Assembly: GCA_024235995.1 (NCBI GenBank)
Contig: JACKLI010000001.1
Location: 434,001 to 498,000, forward strand
Direction of reading: 5' to 3'
DNA: 64,000 nt
From: Burkholderiaceae bacterium
GTDB taxonomy: Bacteria > Pseudomonadota > Gammaproteobacteria > Burkholderiales > Burkholderiaceae_C
The notes under the pieces are model-generated. The model did no database searches. It was not told the origin of the DNA and was given only the letters and a program-made list of their open reading frames with translations. Position numbers and translations under genes: made by a program. Positions 7,975 through 16,573 of this stretch are shown in pieces; position 1 is the stretch's first letter; each line of letters begins with the position of its first letter.

Positions 7975-10473
7975 TCAACGCTTGATGGTCAAGGTCTGGC
8001 TGGACTCCAGCCGGGCATCCACGGACTGGGCGCCCACCACGTCCGGCTTGCATGCCCCGGCTTCAAACAGGCGCAACTGGTCGTCGTAGTGCCTGGTTTT
8101 TTTCAGCTCCGGACTGACGAAGCCACTCTGGCCTGGCGCCATCAGCGAACACATCTCCACCGCGTTCTTGCGCAAGACCACCCGGAATCCCGCCGTTCCC
8201 CGGTTTTGATACAGCGCCGCCTCCTGGTCCTGCGTGGCCCATGGCACGCCAATGGCGTTGGTCTTGGAAAACCGGTGTTTGGGCGCCGGCGTCAGCCATT
8301 GAGACATGTCGGCGCCGTGCTGGCGGGTCAAATCCGCCACGGCGCTGGCCAGCGCGGCGCGAACGACGGTGTCCGGTGCCTGGCCTTTCAGAAAGTCGTG
8401 GCGTTGCGGGACGCCCGAAGAGACCCCTTGAAGCGCGTTGAACAACAGCTTGGATACCCGCGCCGGCTGCAGGCTGCCCGGCGCGCCCCCCGTGAGCGGG
8501 GCGTATCCCAGATCGGTCAGCGATGCCAGCACGCCGGCCGGCAGCTCATCCTTGAACACCGCGGTGGTCATGGCTTTCAGCCAGGCCTGGAGAATGGTGA
8601 CACCCGGGCCGTCGTAGCGGCCGTCGTGGTTGGCGTCCTTCAGATGCATGTCCCAGGCGGCGACGGCGTCCGCGGCCTGCCGGACGGGGTCCGAAGCCGG
8701 CAGCGACGCAGCGGCCGACCGGATGAACGGCACGAAGTAGCGGGCATTCAGATCCGCCGAAGCGGCGTTGTTGGCCACGTTCCACGCTTGCTCGGGGGTG
8801 AACGTTTTTTGGCTGGCCAGTTGCGCGCCGATCTCGTTCACGCGGTCCACGGCCGAGAAATTGGCGCCGTCGGCGCGCAGGCCGGCGGCGATCTGGTTGT
8901 TCCAGCTCGCGAAATAGCCTTGCGCCGGATTGAAGGATTTCGGATTGGCGCTGAACGGCAGGCGCCCTTGCCACTCCATGCTGCCATCGCCCAGCGCGGG
9001 CAACTGGATGTTCTGCTGCGCGGGTCGCGCCGGCAATGCCCCCAGCCCTGCCGCGCCGATGTTGCCGTCGACGTCCGCGTAGAACCAGGTGATGGAAGCG
9101 CTCACGCGCGCCGCCTGCGCCATGAATTGATCCCAGTTTTTGGCTTGCGCGGCCTTGGCCCAGCCCAGCATGGTTTCGACTTCAAAACCCTCCCACGACC
9201 GCTTCATGCTGTAAGCCGTGTGCCTGGCCATATCCCACGTCTGCACGAAACCATGGACGGTCGAGTAGATGTCGAACGTGCGGTCGGGCTCGCCCTTCAC
9301 CCGGATGGATTCGGTGCGCTTTTGCATCGGAACGAAGCGCCCGTTGAACTTGTACTCGTGACGGTTGTCCGGGTTCAATTGCTCCTGATAGATGTCGTTG
9401 GTGTCCAGCGAGCCGACCGTGGAGCCCCAGGCCACCGTGCCATTGGTGCCGAAGAGGATGGGCAGCAAGCCGATGCCGGTCATCCCCGTCAGGTCATAGC
9501 CCGCGCCATGCAGCCCGATGGCCGTCACGAAGGCCGGGTTGTTGAACCCCTGCTGAGGGCCGTTGTAGAGGATGGGCACGCCACCGCTCGTCCTCGATGG
9601 CCCCAACACCCAGGCGTTGCTGGCCGTGGGCATGTTCTCGGTGGCTGCCAGCCCCAGCCGGGCAATTTGCAGCGCCCGGTGTGCGTCGGCCGCCGCCTGT
9701 GAGATCGGTTTCAATGCCGAGTGCATGTCGGGCATCGCCTGGCGCGCCGCAACCTGGGCCGGCCGGGGAATGATGGTGGGAGCCTTGGGGTCTTCCAGCC
9801 ATCGCATCTGATCGTAAATCTGCTGGCCCACGACCGCGCCTTTGTCCGCCTTGAGCTGATTCAGAAGGGCCAGGTTGGCCACCTCGGCGCTGCCGCCGAA
9901 GAAGCGGTTCAGGATCAGGCCGATCCAGATCAAGGCCACATCCTCCGAACGCCAGGCGCTGGGCTCGAAACCCGCGTCCATGAACTCGCGTGGCAAAAGC
10001 TGGGCCTTGTTCGCCAGCACCTCCTGGATGCGGGCGTTGACGCCCTGGGCGTAGCCGTCGAACATCGCCCGGTCGTCCGCCGGCAAGGCATCCAGTTGCC
10101 GCCGGATCGATGCCGGATCAATGCCGGAGCGGGTGGCGATGTCCGTCGCGGCATATTGCGGCCCGAGAACGGCGGCCACGGTGCCATTGCCCGAGCGCTT
10201 GGCCATTTCCAGTTGATAGAGACGGTCCTGCGCGACGGCGTAGCCAAATCCGTAAAACAGATCGAAGGGGCTGCTTGCGTAAACGTGGGGGGTGCCGTAG
10301 GTGTCGCGCCGGATCGTGACCTTGGAGGTGCCGTTTTCCTGTCCACCGGCCGAGGCCGATGGGGCCACCAGCGATGCGCCCATGCGGCCGCCACAGGCGC
10401 TGAGCAGCACCGCGCTACCCAGGGCCATGATGGTCCATCGGGTGAAATTTTTTGTCATCGGTCTGGCTTTCAT
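7975..10473 (-). CDS. penicillin acylase family lipoprotein (Ntn hydrolase)
   Basis: The family hydrolyses amide bonds of penicillins or acyl-homoserine lactones after self-cleavage into two chains. This 832-residue protein starts with a lipoprotein signal; the lipobox LSAC places the lipidated cysteine at residue 27, so it is likely anchored to the periplasmic side of a membrane. Ser285 in TASNAWVLG is the predicted N-terminal nucleophile of the beta chain; the later GTNGTVAWGSTVGSLDTND is the usual beta-chain signature. Met6 is an alternative start (10458). The gene looks less GC-rich than its neighbours, which hints at acquisition. The actual substrate cannot be told from sequence. Confidence 0.88.
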   Translation of the reverse strand: MKARPMTKNFTRWTIMALGSAVLLSACGGRMGASLVAPSASAGGQENGTSKVTIRRDTYGTPHVYASSPFDLFYGFGYAVAQDRLYQLEMAKRSGNGTVAAVLGPQYAATDIATRSGIDPASIRRQLDALPADDRAMFDGYAQGVNARIQEVLANKAQLLPREFMDAGFEPSAWRSEDVALIWIGLILNRFFGGSAEVANLALLNQLKADKGAVVGQQIYDQMRWLEDPKAPTIIPRPAQVAARQAMPDMHSALKPISQAAADAHRALQIARLGLAATENMPTASNAWVLGPSRTSGGVPILYNGPQQGFNNPAFVTAIGLHGAGYDLTGMTGIGLLPILFGTNGTVAWGSTVGSLDTNDIYQEQLNPDNRHEYKFNGRFVPMQKRTESIRVKGEPDRTFDIYSTVHGFVQTWDMARHTAYSMKRSWEGFEVETMLGWAKAAQAKNWDQFMAQAARVSASITWFYADVDGNIGAAGLGALPARPAQQNIQLPALGDGSMEWQGRLPFSANPKSFNPAQGYFASWNNQIAAGLRADGANFSAVDRVNEIGAQLASQKTFTPEQAWNVANNAASADLNARYFVPFIRSAAASLPASDPVRQAADAVAAWDMHLKDANHDGRYDGPGVTILQAWLKAMTTAVFKDELPAGVLASLTDLGYAPLTGGAPGSLQPARVSKLLFNALQGVSSGVPQRHDFLKGQAPDTVVRAALASAVADLTRQHGADMSQWLTPAPKHRFSKTNAIGVPWATQDQEAALYQNRGTAGFRVVLRKNAVEMCSLMAPGQSGFVSPELKKTRHYDDQLRLFEAGACKPDVVGAQSVDARLESSQTLTIKR

Positions 10474-10609
10474 TATTGCAATGCGTCCATGATCGTTTAA
10501 CCTTAAATTAATGACAAGTCATGGAATACCCTGGCCTGAATCCGGATCTCGCGAATTCAACCGCAAGCCGCGGGATGCAGGCCACCGCCACCCACCCTAC
10601 AGTGGCGTC

Positions 10610-11668
10610 ATGACCTCAGCTGCCTTGCCCCCATCCGCCACCGACCCGCGCTGGGCCGCCGTGCTGGCGCGCGATGCGCGTGCCGACGGCCGCTTCGTCT
10701 ACGGCGTGCGCACCACCGGCGTGTGGTGCCACCCCAGCAGCCCCACGCGCCGCCCGCGGCCGGACAACGTCGAGTTCTTCGACAGCCCCGCCGCCGCCGA
10801 GGCCGCCGGCTACCGCCCCAGCCGCCGCACCGCGCCGGACGGCGAGCACGCCGCCCGCGTCGCCGCCGCCTGCGCGCGCATCGAAGCCTGCGTGCAGGCC
10901 GGCGAGCCCGCGCCCGGCCTGCACGCGCTGGCCGATGCCGCGGGCCTGAGCCCATTTCACTTTCACCGCGTCTTCAAGGCCGCCACCGGCCAGACGCCCG
11001 CCGCCTGGGCCTGCGCGCGCGCGCCCGCCGCCCTGCGCCAGGCGCTGCCGCGCAGCGCGCGCGTGACCGACGCCGTGTACGACGCCGGCTTCGGCGCCGC
11101 CAGCCGCTTCTACGCCCAGGCCGACGCCGCGCTGGGCATGGCGCCGGGCGCCTTCCGCGCCGGCGGGCGCGGCCAGCGCATCCGCTTTGCCGTCGCGCAA
11201 TGCGCTTTGGGCGCCATCCTGGTGGCCGAAAGCGCGCGCGGCCTGTGCGCCATCGCGCTGGGCGACGAGCCCGAGCCGCTGGTGCGCCAGCTGCAGGACC
11301 AGTTCCCGCAGGCGCAGCTGGTGGGTGGCGATGCCGCCTTCGAGCGCCACGTGGCGCAGGTGATCGGCTTTGTCGAGCAGCCCCGCATCGGGCTCGAGCT
11401 GCCGCTGGACGTGCGCGGCACCGCCTTTCAGCAGCGCGTGTGGCAGGCGCTGCGCCAAGTGCCGGCCGGCAGCACCGTCAGCTACGCCGACATCGCCCGG
11501 CGCATCGGCCAGCCGCGCGCCACGCGCGCCGTCGCCCGGGCCTGCGCCGCCAACACCCTGGCGGTGGCCATCCCCTGCCACCGCGTGGTGCGCAGCGACG
11601 GCGCGCTGTCGGGCTACCGCTGGGGGGTGGAGCGCAAGGCGCAGCTGCTGGGGCGCGAGCGCTCCTGA
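10610..11668 (+). CDS. ada: Ada-like DNA methyltransferase/AraC regulator with degenerate zinc site
   Basis: Ada repairs methylphosphotriesters with its N-terminal zinc-bound cysteine, activates the adaptive response through an AraC-type helix-turn-helix, and repairs O6-methylguanine with its C-terminal domain. This 352-residue protein matches E. coli Ada (354) end to end. The C-terminal PCHRVV motif (Cys323) is intact. In the N-terminal domain only Cys40 of the four zinc cysteines remains; the other positions are Ser44, Ser71 and Thr74. N-terminal repair and methylation-dependent activation are therefore doubtful. I chose the ATG at 10610 because it gives the family length; an upstream in-frame ATG at 10511 adds 33 unconserved residues. 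Confidence 0.88.
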   Translation: MTSAALPPSATDPRWAAVLARDARADGRFVYGVRTTGVWCHPSSPTRRPRPDNVEFFDSPAAAEAAGYRPSRRTAPDGEHAARVAAACARIEACVQAGEPAPGLHALADAAGLSPFHFHRVFKAATGQTPAAWACARAPAALRQALPRSARVTDAVYDAGFGAASRFYAQADAALGMAPGAFRAGGRGQRIRFAVAQCALGAILVAESARGLCAIALGDEPEPLVRQLQDQFPQAQLVGGDAAFERHVAQVIGFVEQPRIGLELPLDVRGTAFQQRVWQALRQVPAGSTVSYADIARRIGQPRATRAVARACAANTLAVAIPCHRVVRSDGALSGYRWGVERKAQLLGRERS

Positions 11669-11669
11669 A

Positions 11670-11810
11670 ATGAAACACCCCCAGTCTCCACTCGCTGCGC
11701 GATGTTTCGCCTTCCCCCTTGCAGGGGGCACGCCCTCTGGCCGGGGAAACCCCGGCCAGGGGCTTACGCACATGGCCTGCTCCGCGGCCCTTGGGCTCTT
11801 GGTGTTTCAT
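11670..11810. repeat. inverted-repeat intergenic element with strong hairpin
   Basis: ATGAAACACC at 11670-11679 and GGTGTTTCAT at 11801-11810 form perfect 10-base outer arms. Inside lies a perfect 10-base stem CTGGCCGGGG/CCCCGGCCAG with loop AAA (11737-11759), and a smaller CCCCCTTGCAGGGGG hairpin. The element fills the gap between the convergent ada and Bug genes and may act as a two-way terminator, although no T-run follows the stems. No gene is visible in this gap. Confidence 0.65.
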
Positions 11811-11854
11811 GTGCTGCGGGTGGCGCGCAGCGCCATGGATAACTGAGATGGGGC

Positions 11855-12832
11855 CTACTCGGCCACGATCTTCTTGTCGGTGGCGATCTTGCGCCACACG
11901 GCCAGATCGTCCTTGACGCGCTCGGCCAGCTCGGCGGGCGACAGGGCCAGGGGCGTGGCGCCATCGGGCGCCAGCAGCGCCATCACCTCGGGCGTCGACG
12001 CGATCTGGTTCAGCTCGCGGTTCAGGCGCGCCACCACCGGCGCCGGCGTGCCAGCCGGGGCGAACACGGTGACCCAGATGTCGGCCGCGAAGCCGGGCAC
12101 CGCGCTGGCCACCGTGGGCAGCTGCGGGAACACGGGGCTGGGCTGCGCCGATGTCACCGCCAGCGCGCGCACCTTGCCCGACTTGATCTGCGGCGCGATG
12201 GAGGTGTAGTTGGAGATCATCATGTCGATCTGCCCGCCGGCCAGGTCCATCAGCGCATTGGCCGCGCCCTTGTAGGGCACGTGCATCATCCGGATGTGCG
12301 CCGCGTCCGACAGCATCTCGCTGGACAGGTGCGCGACGGAGCCGATGCCTGCCGTGCCATAGCTCAGCTTGCCTGGCGCGGCCTTGGCCGCGGCGACCAG
12401 CTCGGCCGTCGACTTGATGGGCGTGGCCGCGCTCACGGCCAGCAGCATCGGCCCATTGCCGATCAGCGACACCGGGACGAACGCGCTGACCGGGTCGTAG
12501 GGCAGCCTGGCCTGCGTGACCGCCGCCGTCAGGAAGGTGGACGACGTGAGCAGAAGCACCGACCCGTCGGGCGGGCTCTTGGCGACGTAGTCCGAGCCGA
12601 TGACGCCGGCCGCGCCAGGGTGGTTCTCGACGATCACGGTGTTGCCCAGGCGTTGCGCCAGCAGGGGCGCCATCGCCCGCGCGATCGCGTCGTTGCTGGC
12701 GCCGGCCGAGAACGGCACCACGATCTTCATCAGGGGCGGCAGCTTCGGTCCGGCGTCGGCCTGCGCCCACCCGAGGGCGGGCACCAGGGCGGCGGCCGCG
12801 AGCAGGGCGCGGCGGGTCAAGGCATTCGGCAT
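11855..12832 (-). CDS. Bug/TctC-family periplasmic binding protein
   Basis: Bug proteins are periplasmic receptors, mostly for carboxylates, and many have no dedicated transporter. The 325-residue product starts with a signal peptide that has a twin-arginine-like TRRALL and ends near GWAQA. Family motifs include IVVPFSAGASNDAIAR, VIVENHPGAAG, DYVAKSPPDGSVLL, LSYGTAGIGS and VPYKGAANALMDLAGGQIDMM. A good AAGGAGA ribosome binding site precedes the ATG. It is the last gene of a sigma-54-type unit with the DUF1446 and DUF4387 genes, 42 bases after the latter. No TctA or TctB membrane protein is nearby, so the transport partner is unknown. Confidence 0.92.
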   Translation of the reverse strand: MPNALTRRALLAAAALVPALGWAQADAGPKLPPLMKIVVPFSAGASNDAIARAMAPLLAQRLGNTVIVENHPGAAGVIGSDYVAKSPPDGSVLLLTSSTFLTAAVTQARLPYDPVSAFVPVSLIGNGPMLLAVSAATPIKSTAELVAAAKAAPGKLSYGTAGIGSVAHLSSEMLSDAAHIRMMHVPYKGAANALMDLAGGQIDMMISNYTSIAPQIKSGKVRALAVTSAQPSPVFPQLPTVASAVPGFAADIWVTVFAPAGTPAPVVARLNRELNQIASTPEVMALLAPDGATPLALSPAELAERVKDDLAVWRKIATDKKIVAE

Positions 12833-12874
12833 GGTTGTCTCTCCTTATTGAAATGGGTGCAAGCCGGCGCGGCC

Positions 12875-13201
12875 TCAGGCCGGGATGGCCAGCTCCAGCA
12901 GAGGCGCGTACTGCTGCGCGCCGAAGATGTCGCCGTCGCCCGCGCTGCCGCTGGGGCGCTCGCGGTAGACGGTGAACTTGATCGCCAGCCCGGGCACGTA
13001 CTCGACGAAATCGCTGATGCGCTCGGGCGCGATGCGGTACAGGGCGGCCATCGACTGGCGGCTGATCGCGCCGGAGCGGCGCACGCGCTCGAAGTCGGCG
13101 ACGTCGCGGAAGATGATGTCGAAGGTGATCTTGTTGACGCCGGCGTTCTTGCTGCGGATGGTCTTGGCCAGCTGGCTCAGGGGGGTAGTGGACGCGCTCA
13201 T
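12875..13201 (-). CDS. DUF4387 domain protein
   Basis: This 108-residue protein matches the DUF4387 family by its layout: LAKTIRSKNAGVNKITFDIIF at the start and the FGAQQYAPLLEL-type ending. The family has no established activity, but its genes are usually beside, or fused to, DUF1446 genes. Here it follows the DUF1446 gene after 13 bases, with a GGAG ribosome binding site before the ATG. No signal peptide or membrane segment is seen, so it is probably a cytoplasmic partner subunit of the DUF1446 protein. Confidence 0.85.
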   Translation of the reverse strand: MSASTTPLSQLAKTIRSKNAGVNKITFDIIFRDVADFERVRRSGAISRQSMAALYRIAPERISDFVEYVPGLAIKFTVYRERPSGSAGDGDIFGAQQYAPLLELAIPA

Positions 13202-13214
13202 GAAGGTCTCCAGG

Positions 13215-14576
13215 TCAAATGCCGGCTTCCACCAGCCGGGTGGGGAACAGTTCCATCGGGTCGTCGACTTCCAGGGTGTGGTTGAGCGTCCAGCGGTAGG
13301 CGGCGCTGGCGTGCAGCACCTCGTCCAGCGGGAAGGCGACCGAGCCGGCCGTGCCTTTCACGTCGGGCAGGCGGGCGTAGAACATCTGGCGCAGGCCGAT
13401 CATGGTGACCTCTTCCGCCATCTCCCGGGTGGGCGCCACGCCCTGCACCATCACGCACAGCTCGTGGCCGGGCTGCTCGCGCAGCGGCTCCAGCGCGCCC
13501 ATCACGCCATCGCGGCCGTAGACGTTGTAGTGCAGCTCATAGCCCGTGTCGCCAAAGCGTGCGCGCACCTGCTCGCGCGCCCAGCCGATGACGGCGTCCA
13601 CGTGGGCGATGGTGTAGGGATCGCGGATGCCGCACAGGCCGACGCAGCGCTCGCCCACCTTGCCCGCGCCTTCCAGCTTGACGCGCACGCGCGGGTCCGG
13701 CACGAAGCGCGAGCCCGTGATGCGGGTCGTGCGCTCGGTCAGCTGTTCGTAGTGGCAGTGCGTCATGTCGAGCCGGCCGCCGGCAAAAAACTCCTCGTAC
13801 GGGTTGGAGCGCTCGTACATCGCGTGGCCCGAGACCGACGCGATGGTGCAGCGCTGCTGCGGGTGCATGGCGGTCACGCGCACGTCGTCCTGGCGAATCT
13901 CGCCCAGCACGGTCTCCTTGCCGCCATAGGGTTCGGCGCAGAACGACGCGCACTCCAGCACCTTGCCCAGGTAATAGGCCCGGTCGGCGGGAAATCCGTG
14001 GTGCAGCGCCGGCGCGGCGAACACCGCGGCGTCCGAGCTGCGGCCGCCGATGATCACGTCCGCGCCCTGCCGCAGCAGGTGGATGTACGGGTGCACGCCG
14101 GCCATCGCCACGATGCGGTCGGTCGCGTCCAGCTCCGACAGGCTCAGGTCGGCAAAGCCGTCGAGGCCGCGCACCACGGCGCCCTGCTGCATGCGCTGGC
14201 GCAGCGCGGCCGTACTGACCTCGGAATGGAAGTAGCCCAGCTTGAATTTCGGCAGGCCGTGCTGGCGGGCGATGTCGCGGATCATCTCCACGTACATGTC
14301 CACGCGGCTGTTGCTGCCGGTGTCGCCGGCCGAGCCGATGATCATCGGCACGCCCAACCGGCGCGCGGCCAGCAGCATGTGCTCCAGGTCATGGCGCTGC
14401 CAGGCCTTGGGGCTGGTCGAGGTGTCGGAGCCCAGCGGCACCGGCCCCACGTCGTCGCTTCCGGAGTCGGCGGCGATGCAGTCGGGGCCGGCCTGGACGC
14501 CCAGCTCGAAACTCTCGGTGCGCAGCGGAGCAAAGCCCAGGTGCCCATTCGGGCAGATGATTTTCAGTGATTCCAT
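13215..14576 (-). CDS. DUF1446 (AtuA-like) acyl-CoA pathway protein
   Basis: DUF1446 proteins include AtuA, needed for acyclic terpene use in Pseudomonas, but the reaction is not established. The 453-residue protein begins MESLKIICPNGHLGFAP and has the glycine- and aspartate-rich N-terminal region (CIAADSGSDDVGPVPLGSD, IIGSAGDTGS) and VIIGGRSSDAAVFAAP typical of the family. I chose the ATG at 14576; upstream in-frame codons give an unconserved extension that would cross the promoter. It heads the unit with DUF4387 and a Bug protein, 40 bases downstream of a -24/-12 promoter. The grouping suggests uptake and CoA-dependent processing of a hydroxylated or branched carboxylate. Confidence 0.88.
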   Translation of the reverse strand: MESLKIICPNGHLGFAPLRTESFELGVQAGPDCIAADSGSDDVGPVPLGSDTSTSPKAWQRHDLEHMLLAARRLGVPMIIGSAGDTGSNSRVDMYVEMIRDIARQHGLPKFKLGYFHSEVSTAALRQRMQQGAVVRGLDGFADLSLSELDATDRIVAMAGVHPYIHLLRQGADVIIGGRSSDAAVFAAPALHHGFPADRAYYLGKVLECASFCAEPYGGKETVLGEIRQDDVRVTAMHPQQRCTIASVSGHAMYERSNPYEEFFAGGRLDMTHCHYEQLTERTTRITGSRFVPDPRVRVKLEGAGKVGERCVGLCGIRDPYTIAHVDAVIGWAREQVRARFGDTGYELHYNVYGRDGVMGALEPLREQPGHELCVMVQGVAPTREMAEEVTMIGLRQMFYARLPDVKGTAGSVAFPLDEVLHASAAYRWTLNHTLEVDDPMELFPTRLVEAGI

Positions 14577-14615
14577 GCCAAGTCTTTGGGAAGTGTGTTC
14601 ACGACACCCCTTCCT

Positions 14616-14631
14616 TGCAACTTGCATGCCA
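14616..14631 (-). promoter_or_regulatory. sigma-54 (-24/-12) promoter for the DUF1446 unit
   Basis: Read on the minus strand the sequence is TGGCATGCAAGTTGCA, which matches the consensus TGGCACG-N4-TTGCA at all but one position with exact GG/GC spacing. The expected start point is about 12 bases downstream, roughly 30 bases before the DUF1446 ATG. The gene immediately upstream encodes a sigma-54 activator, which supports the assignment. Confidence 0.8.
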
Positions 14632-14740
14632 GGCGCCGGCGCCTTTCAAACACCCATCAAATTCAATGGGTTGCGCCAAAGCATCGGCGCCGCCAACGGC
14701 TTGATGCGTGGAAATTTACGTGTTTGCGTGTATTTCACGC
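14631..14740. promoter_or_regulatory. candidate enhancer sites for the sigma-54 activator
   Basis: Three inverted repeats lie between the activator gene and the -24/-12 promoter: the 14-base palindrome AGGCGCCGGCGCCT (14631-14644), ACCCAT/ATGGGT with an 8-base spacer (14652-14671), and GCGTGGAAAT/ATTTCACGC (14706-14740). The last two are at a suitable distance for activator binding upstream of the promoter. Which one binds is unknown. Confidence 0.45.
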
Positions 14741-14745
14741 AGGGC

Positions 14746-15738
14746 TCAGCTCAGCTGCAGTTTCAGCTTGAGCATTTGGTGGCGCAGGGCATGGCGCGTC
14801 AGTCCAAGCGCCGCCGCCGCATGGCCCAGGTTGCCACCGGCTTGCTGCAGCGCCTGTTCGATCAGCTGGCGCTGATAGGCGGCCGTGGCCTCGTGGTAGC
14901 TGGCCGGCGCGGCACCGGCCGTGATGGGGGGCGTGCGTGGGGAGCGCACCGCGCGCACGATCCGATCGGGCAGGTGCGCCAGGCGGACGCGCTCGCCGTC
15001 CTCCAGCAGGCAGATGCGTTCGAGCAGGTTCTCGAGCTCGCGCACGTTGCCCGGCCACGGGTAGCGCCGGAATATGTCGGCCACGTCCGGATCGATCGTC
15101 TGCATGCGGCTGCCGTACTGGAGGTTGCAAGCCGCCAGGTGGTGCTGCGCGAGCAGGAAGACGTCGTCGCCGCGCTCGCGCAGCGGCGGCAGGTTGAGCG
15201 CGACCACCTGCAGCCGGTAGTACAGGTCGTCGCGGAACACGCCGGCCTTGACCTCGCCCAGCAGGATGCGGTTGGTGGCCGCGATGAAGCGGACGTCCAC
15301 CTCGATGGGGCGCACGGCGCCCACGCGGCGGAAGCGCCGGGCGTCCAGCAGGGTGAGCAGCTTGGCCTGCATCACGGCGTCCAGCTCGCGGATCTCGTCC
15401 AGGAACACCGAGCCGCCATCGGCGGCCTCGATCAGCCCGGGCTTGTGGGACACGGCACCGGTGAAGGCGCCCTTCTCGTGGCCGAACAGTTCGGATTCGA
15501 GCAGCGCGCTGGGAATGGCGGCGCAGTTGATGTCGACGAACGGCGCCTGGCTGCGCCTGGACGCGGCGTGCAGCGCGCGGGCGACCAAGCCCTTGCCGGT
15601 GCCGGTTTCGCCGTAGATCAGCACCGTGCGGGCGTTGCTGAGGGCGACGCGCTCGATGAGGCGCCGCAGCTCGACGATGCTGGGGTGCTCGCCGATCAGG
15701 GTCGGGCGTGGAGCGTTCGCCTCAAGGTGGTGCGCCAT
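14746..15738 (-). CDS. receiver-less sigma-54-dependent transcriptional activator
   Basis: The 330-residue protein is a sigma-54 activator made of an AAA+ domain and a C-terminal Fis-type helix-turn-helix. Walker A is GETGTGKG (residues 43-50), the sigma-54 contact loop is GAFTGA (90-95), and Walker B is GSVFLDE (about 109-115). The helix-turn-helix (QQAGGNLGHAAAALGLTRHAL) occupies the end. There is no N-terminal sensory domain, so control must act by expression level or a partner protein. It sits upstream of, and on the same strand as, a -24/-12 promoter and the DUF1446 unit, the likely target. Confidence 0.93.
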   Translation of the reverse strand: MAHHLEANAPRPTLIGEHPSIVELRRLIERVALSNARTVLIYGETGTGKGLVARALHAASRRSQAPFVDINCAAIPSALLESELFGHEKGAFTGAVSHKPGLIEAADGGSVFLDEIRELDAVMQAKLLTLLDARRFRRVGAVRPIEVDVRFIAATNRILLGEVKAGVFRDDLYYRLQVVALNLPPLRERGDDVFLLAQHHLAACNLQYGSRMQTIDPDVADIFRRYPWPGNVRELENLLERICLLEDGERVRLAHLPDRIVRAVRSPRTPPITAGAAPASYHEATAAYQRQLIEQALQQAGGNLGHAAAALGLTRHALRHQMLKLKLQLS

Positions 15739-15776
15739 CCGGATAGGATAGCAAGCCGCTCATCCCCCCAAAGCAG

Positions 15777-16547
15777 CTACCGCGCCCAGGCCACGCCGCC
15801 GTCCACCACCAGTGTCGAGCCCACCACGTAGTCCCCCGCGCGCGAGGCCAGGTAGATGGCGGCGCCGGCCATGTCCTCGGGCGTGCCGATGCGGCCGGCC
15901 GGCGTGCGCCGGGCCACCTCGTCGGCGTGGTCGCGCGCAGTCTGGTTCATGTCGGACGCGAACGGGCCCGGCGCGATGGCGCTGACGACGATGCGCCGGG
16001 GCGCCAGCGTCATGGCCATGCGCTTGGTCAGGTGGATCAGCCCGGCCTTGCTGGCGGCGTACGAATAGGTCTCCCACGGGTTGACGCTGATGCCGTCGAT
16101 GCTGGCGATGTGGATGACCTTGGCCAGGTGGTCGGTGGCGGCGGCCTCGAGCATGGGCGTGAGCGCCTGCGTGAGGAAGAACGGCGCCTTCATGTTCAGG
16201 TCGGCCACCTTGTCCCAGCCGCTTTCGGGAAACGCGTCGTACGGCGCGCCCCAGGCCGCGCCGGCGTTGTTGACCAGGATGTCCAAGCTCTTTTCGTGCT
16301 GCCGCAGGGCGGCCGCCAGCGCCTGGATGCCCGCCAGCGTGGAGACGTCGGCCGGCAGCGACACGCAGGGGCCGAGGCTCGAGAGCTCGCGCGCGGTGGC
16401 GTCGCAGGCCTCGGCCTTGCGCGCCGAGATGTACACGCGCGCGCCGGCGCGCAAAAAGCCCTCGGCGATCATGCGGCCGATGCCGCGCGAGCCGCCGGTG
16501 ACCAGCGCCGTGCGGCCGCGCAGCGAAAACAATTGGTCGATGTCCAC
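15777..16547 (-). CDS. short-chain dehydrogenase, RhlG-like
   Basis: This 256-residue NAD(P)-dependent oxidoreductase has the Rossmann motif TGGSRGIG, NNAG, a catalytic Ser in HIASIDGIS and the YAASK active-site pair. The N-terminal FSLRGRTALVTGGSRGIG and the DACDAT-like adenosine region resemble RhlG-type 3-oxoacyl reductases. I chose the GTG at 16547 because AGAGGAA lies at good distance upstream and the protein then starts where the family does; no ATG is available there. It follows the crotonase gene after 26 bases and probably shares its transcript with the metallo-beta-lactamase-fold gene. Substrate unknown. Confidence 0.88.
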   Translation of the reverse strand: MDIDQLFSLRGRTALVTGGSRGIGRMIAEGFLRAGARVYISARKAEACDATARELSSLGPCVSLPADVSTLAGIQALAAALRQHEKSLDILVNNAGAAWGAPYDAFPESGWDKVADLNMKAPFFLTQALTPMLEAAATDHLAKVIHIASIDGISVNPWETYSYAASKAGLIHLTKRMAMTLAPRRIVVSAIAPGPFASDMNQTARDHADEVARRTPAGRIGTPEDMAGAAIYLASRAGDYVVGSTLVVDGGVAWAR

Positions 16548-16573
16548 GATCGGTTCCTCTCGTCTTGTGAAGT

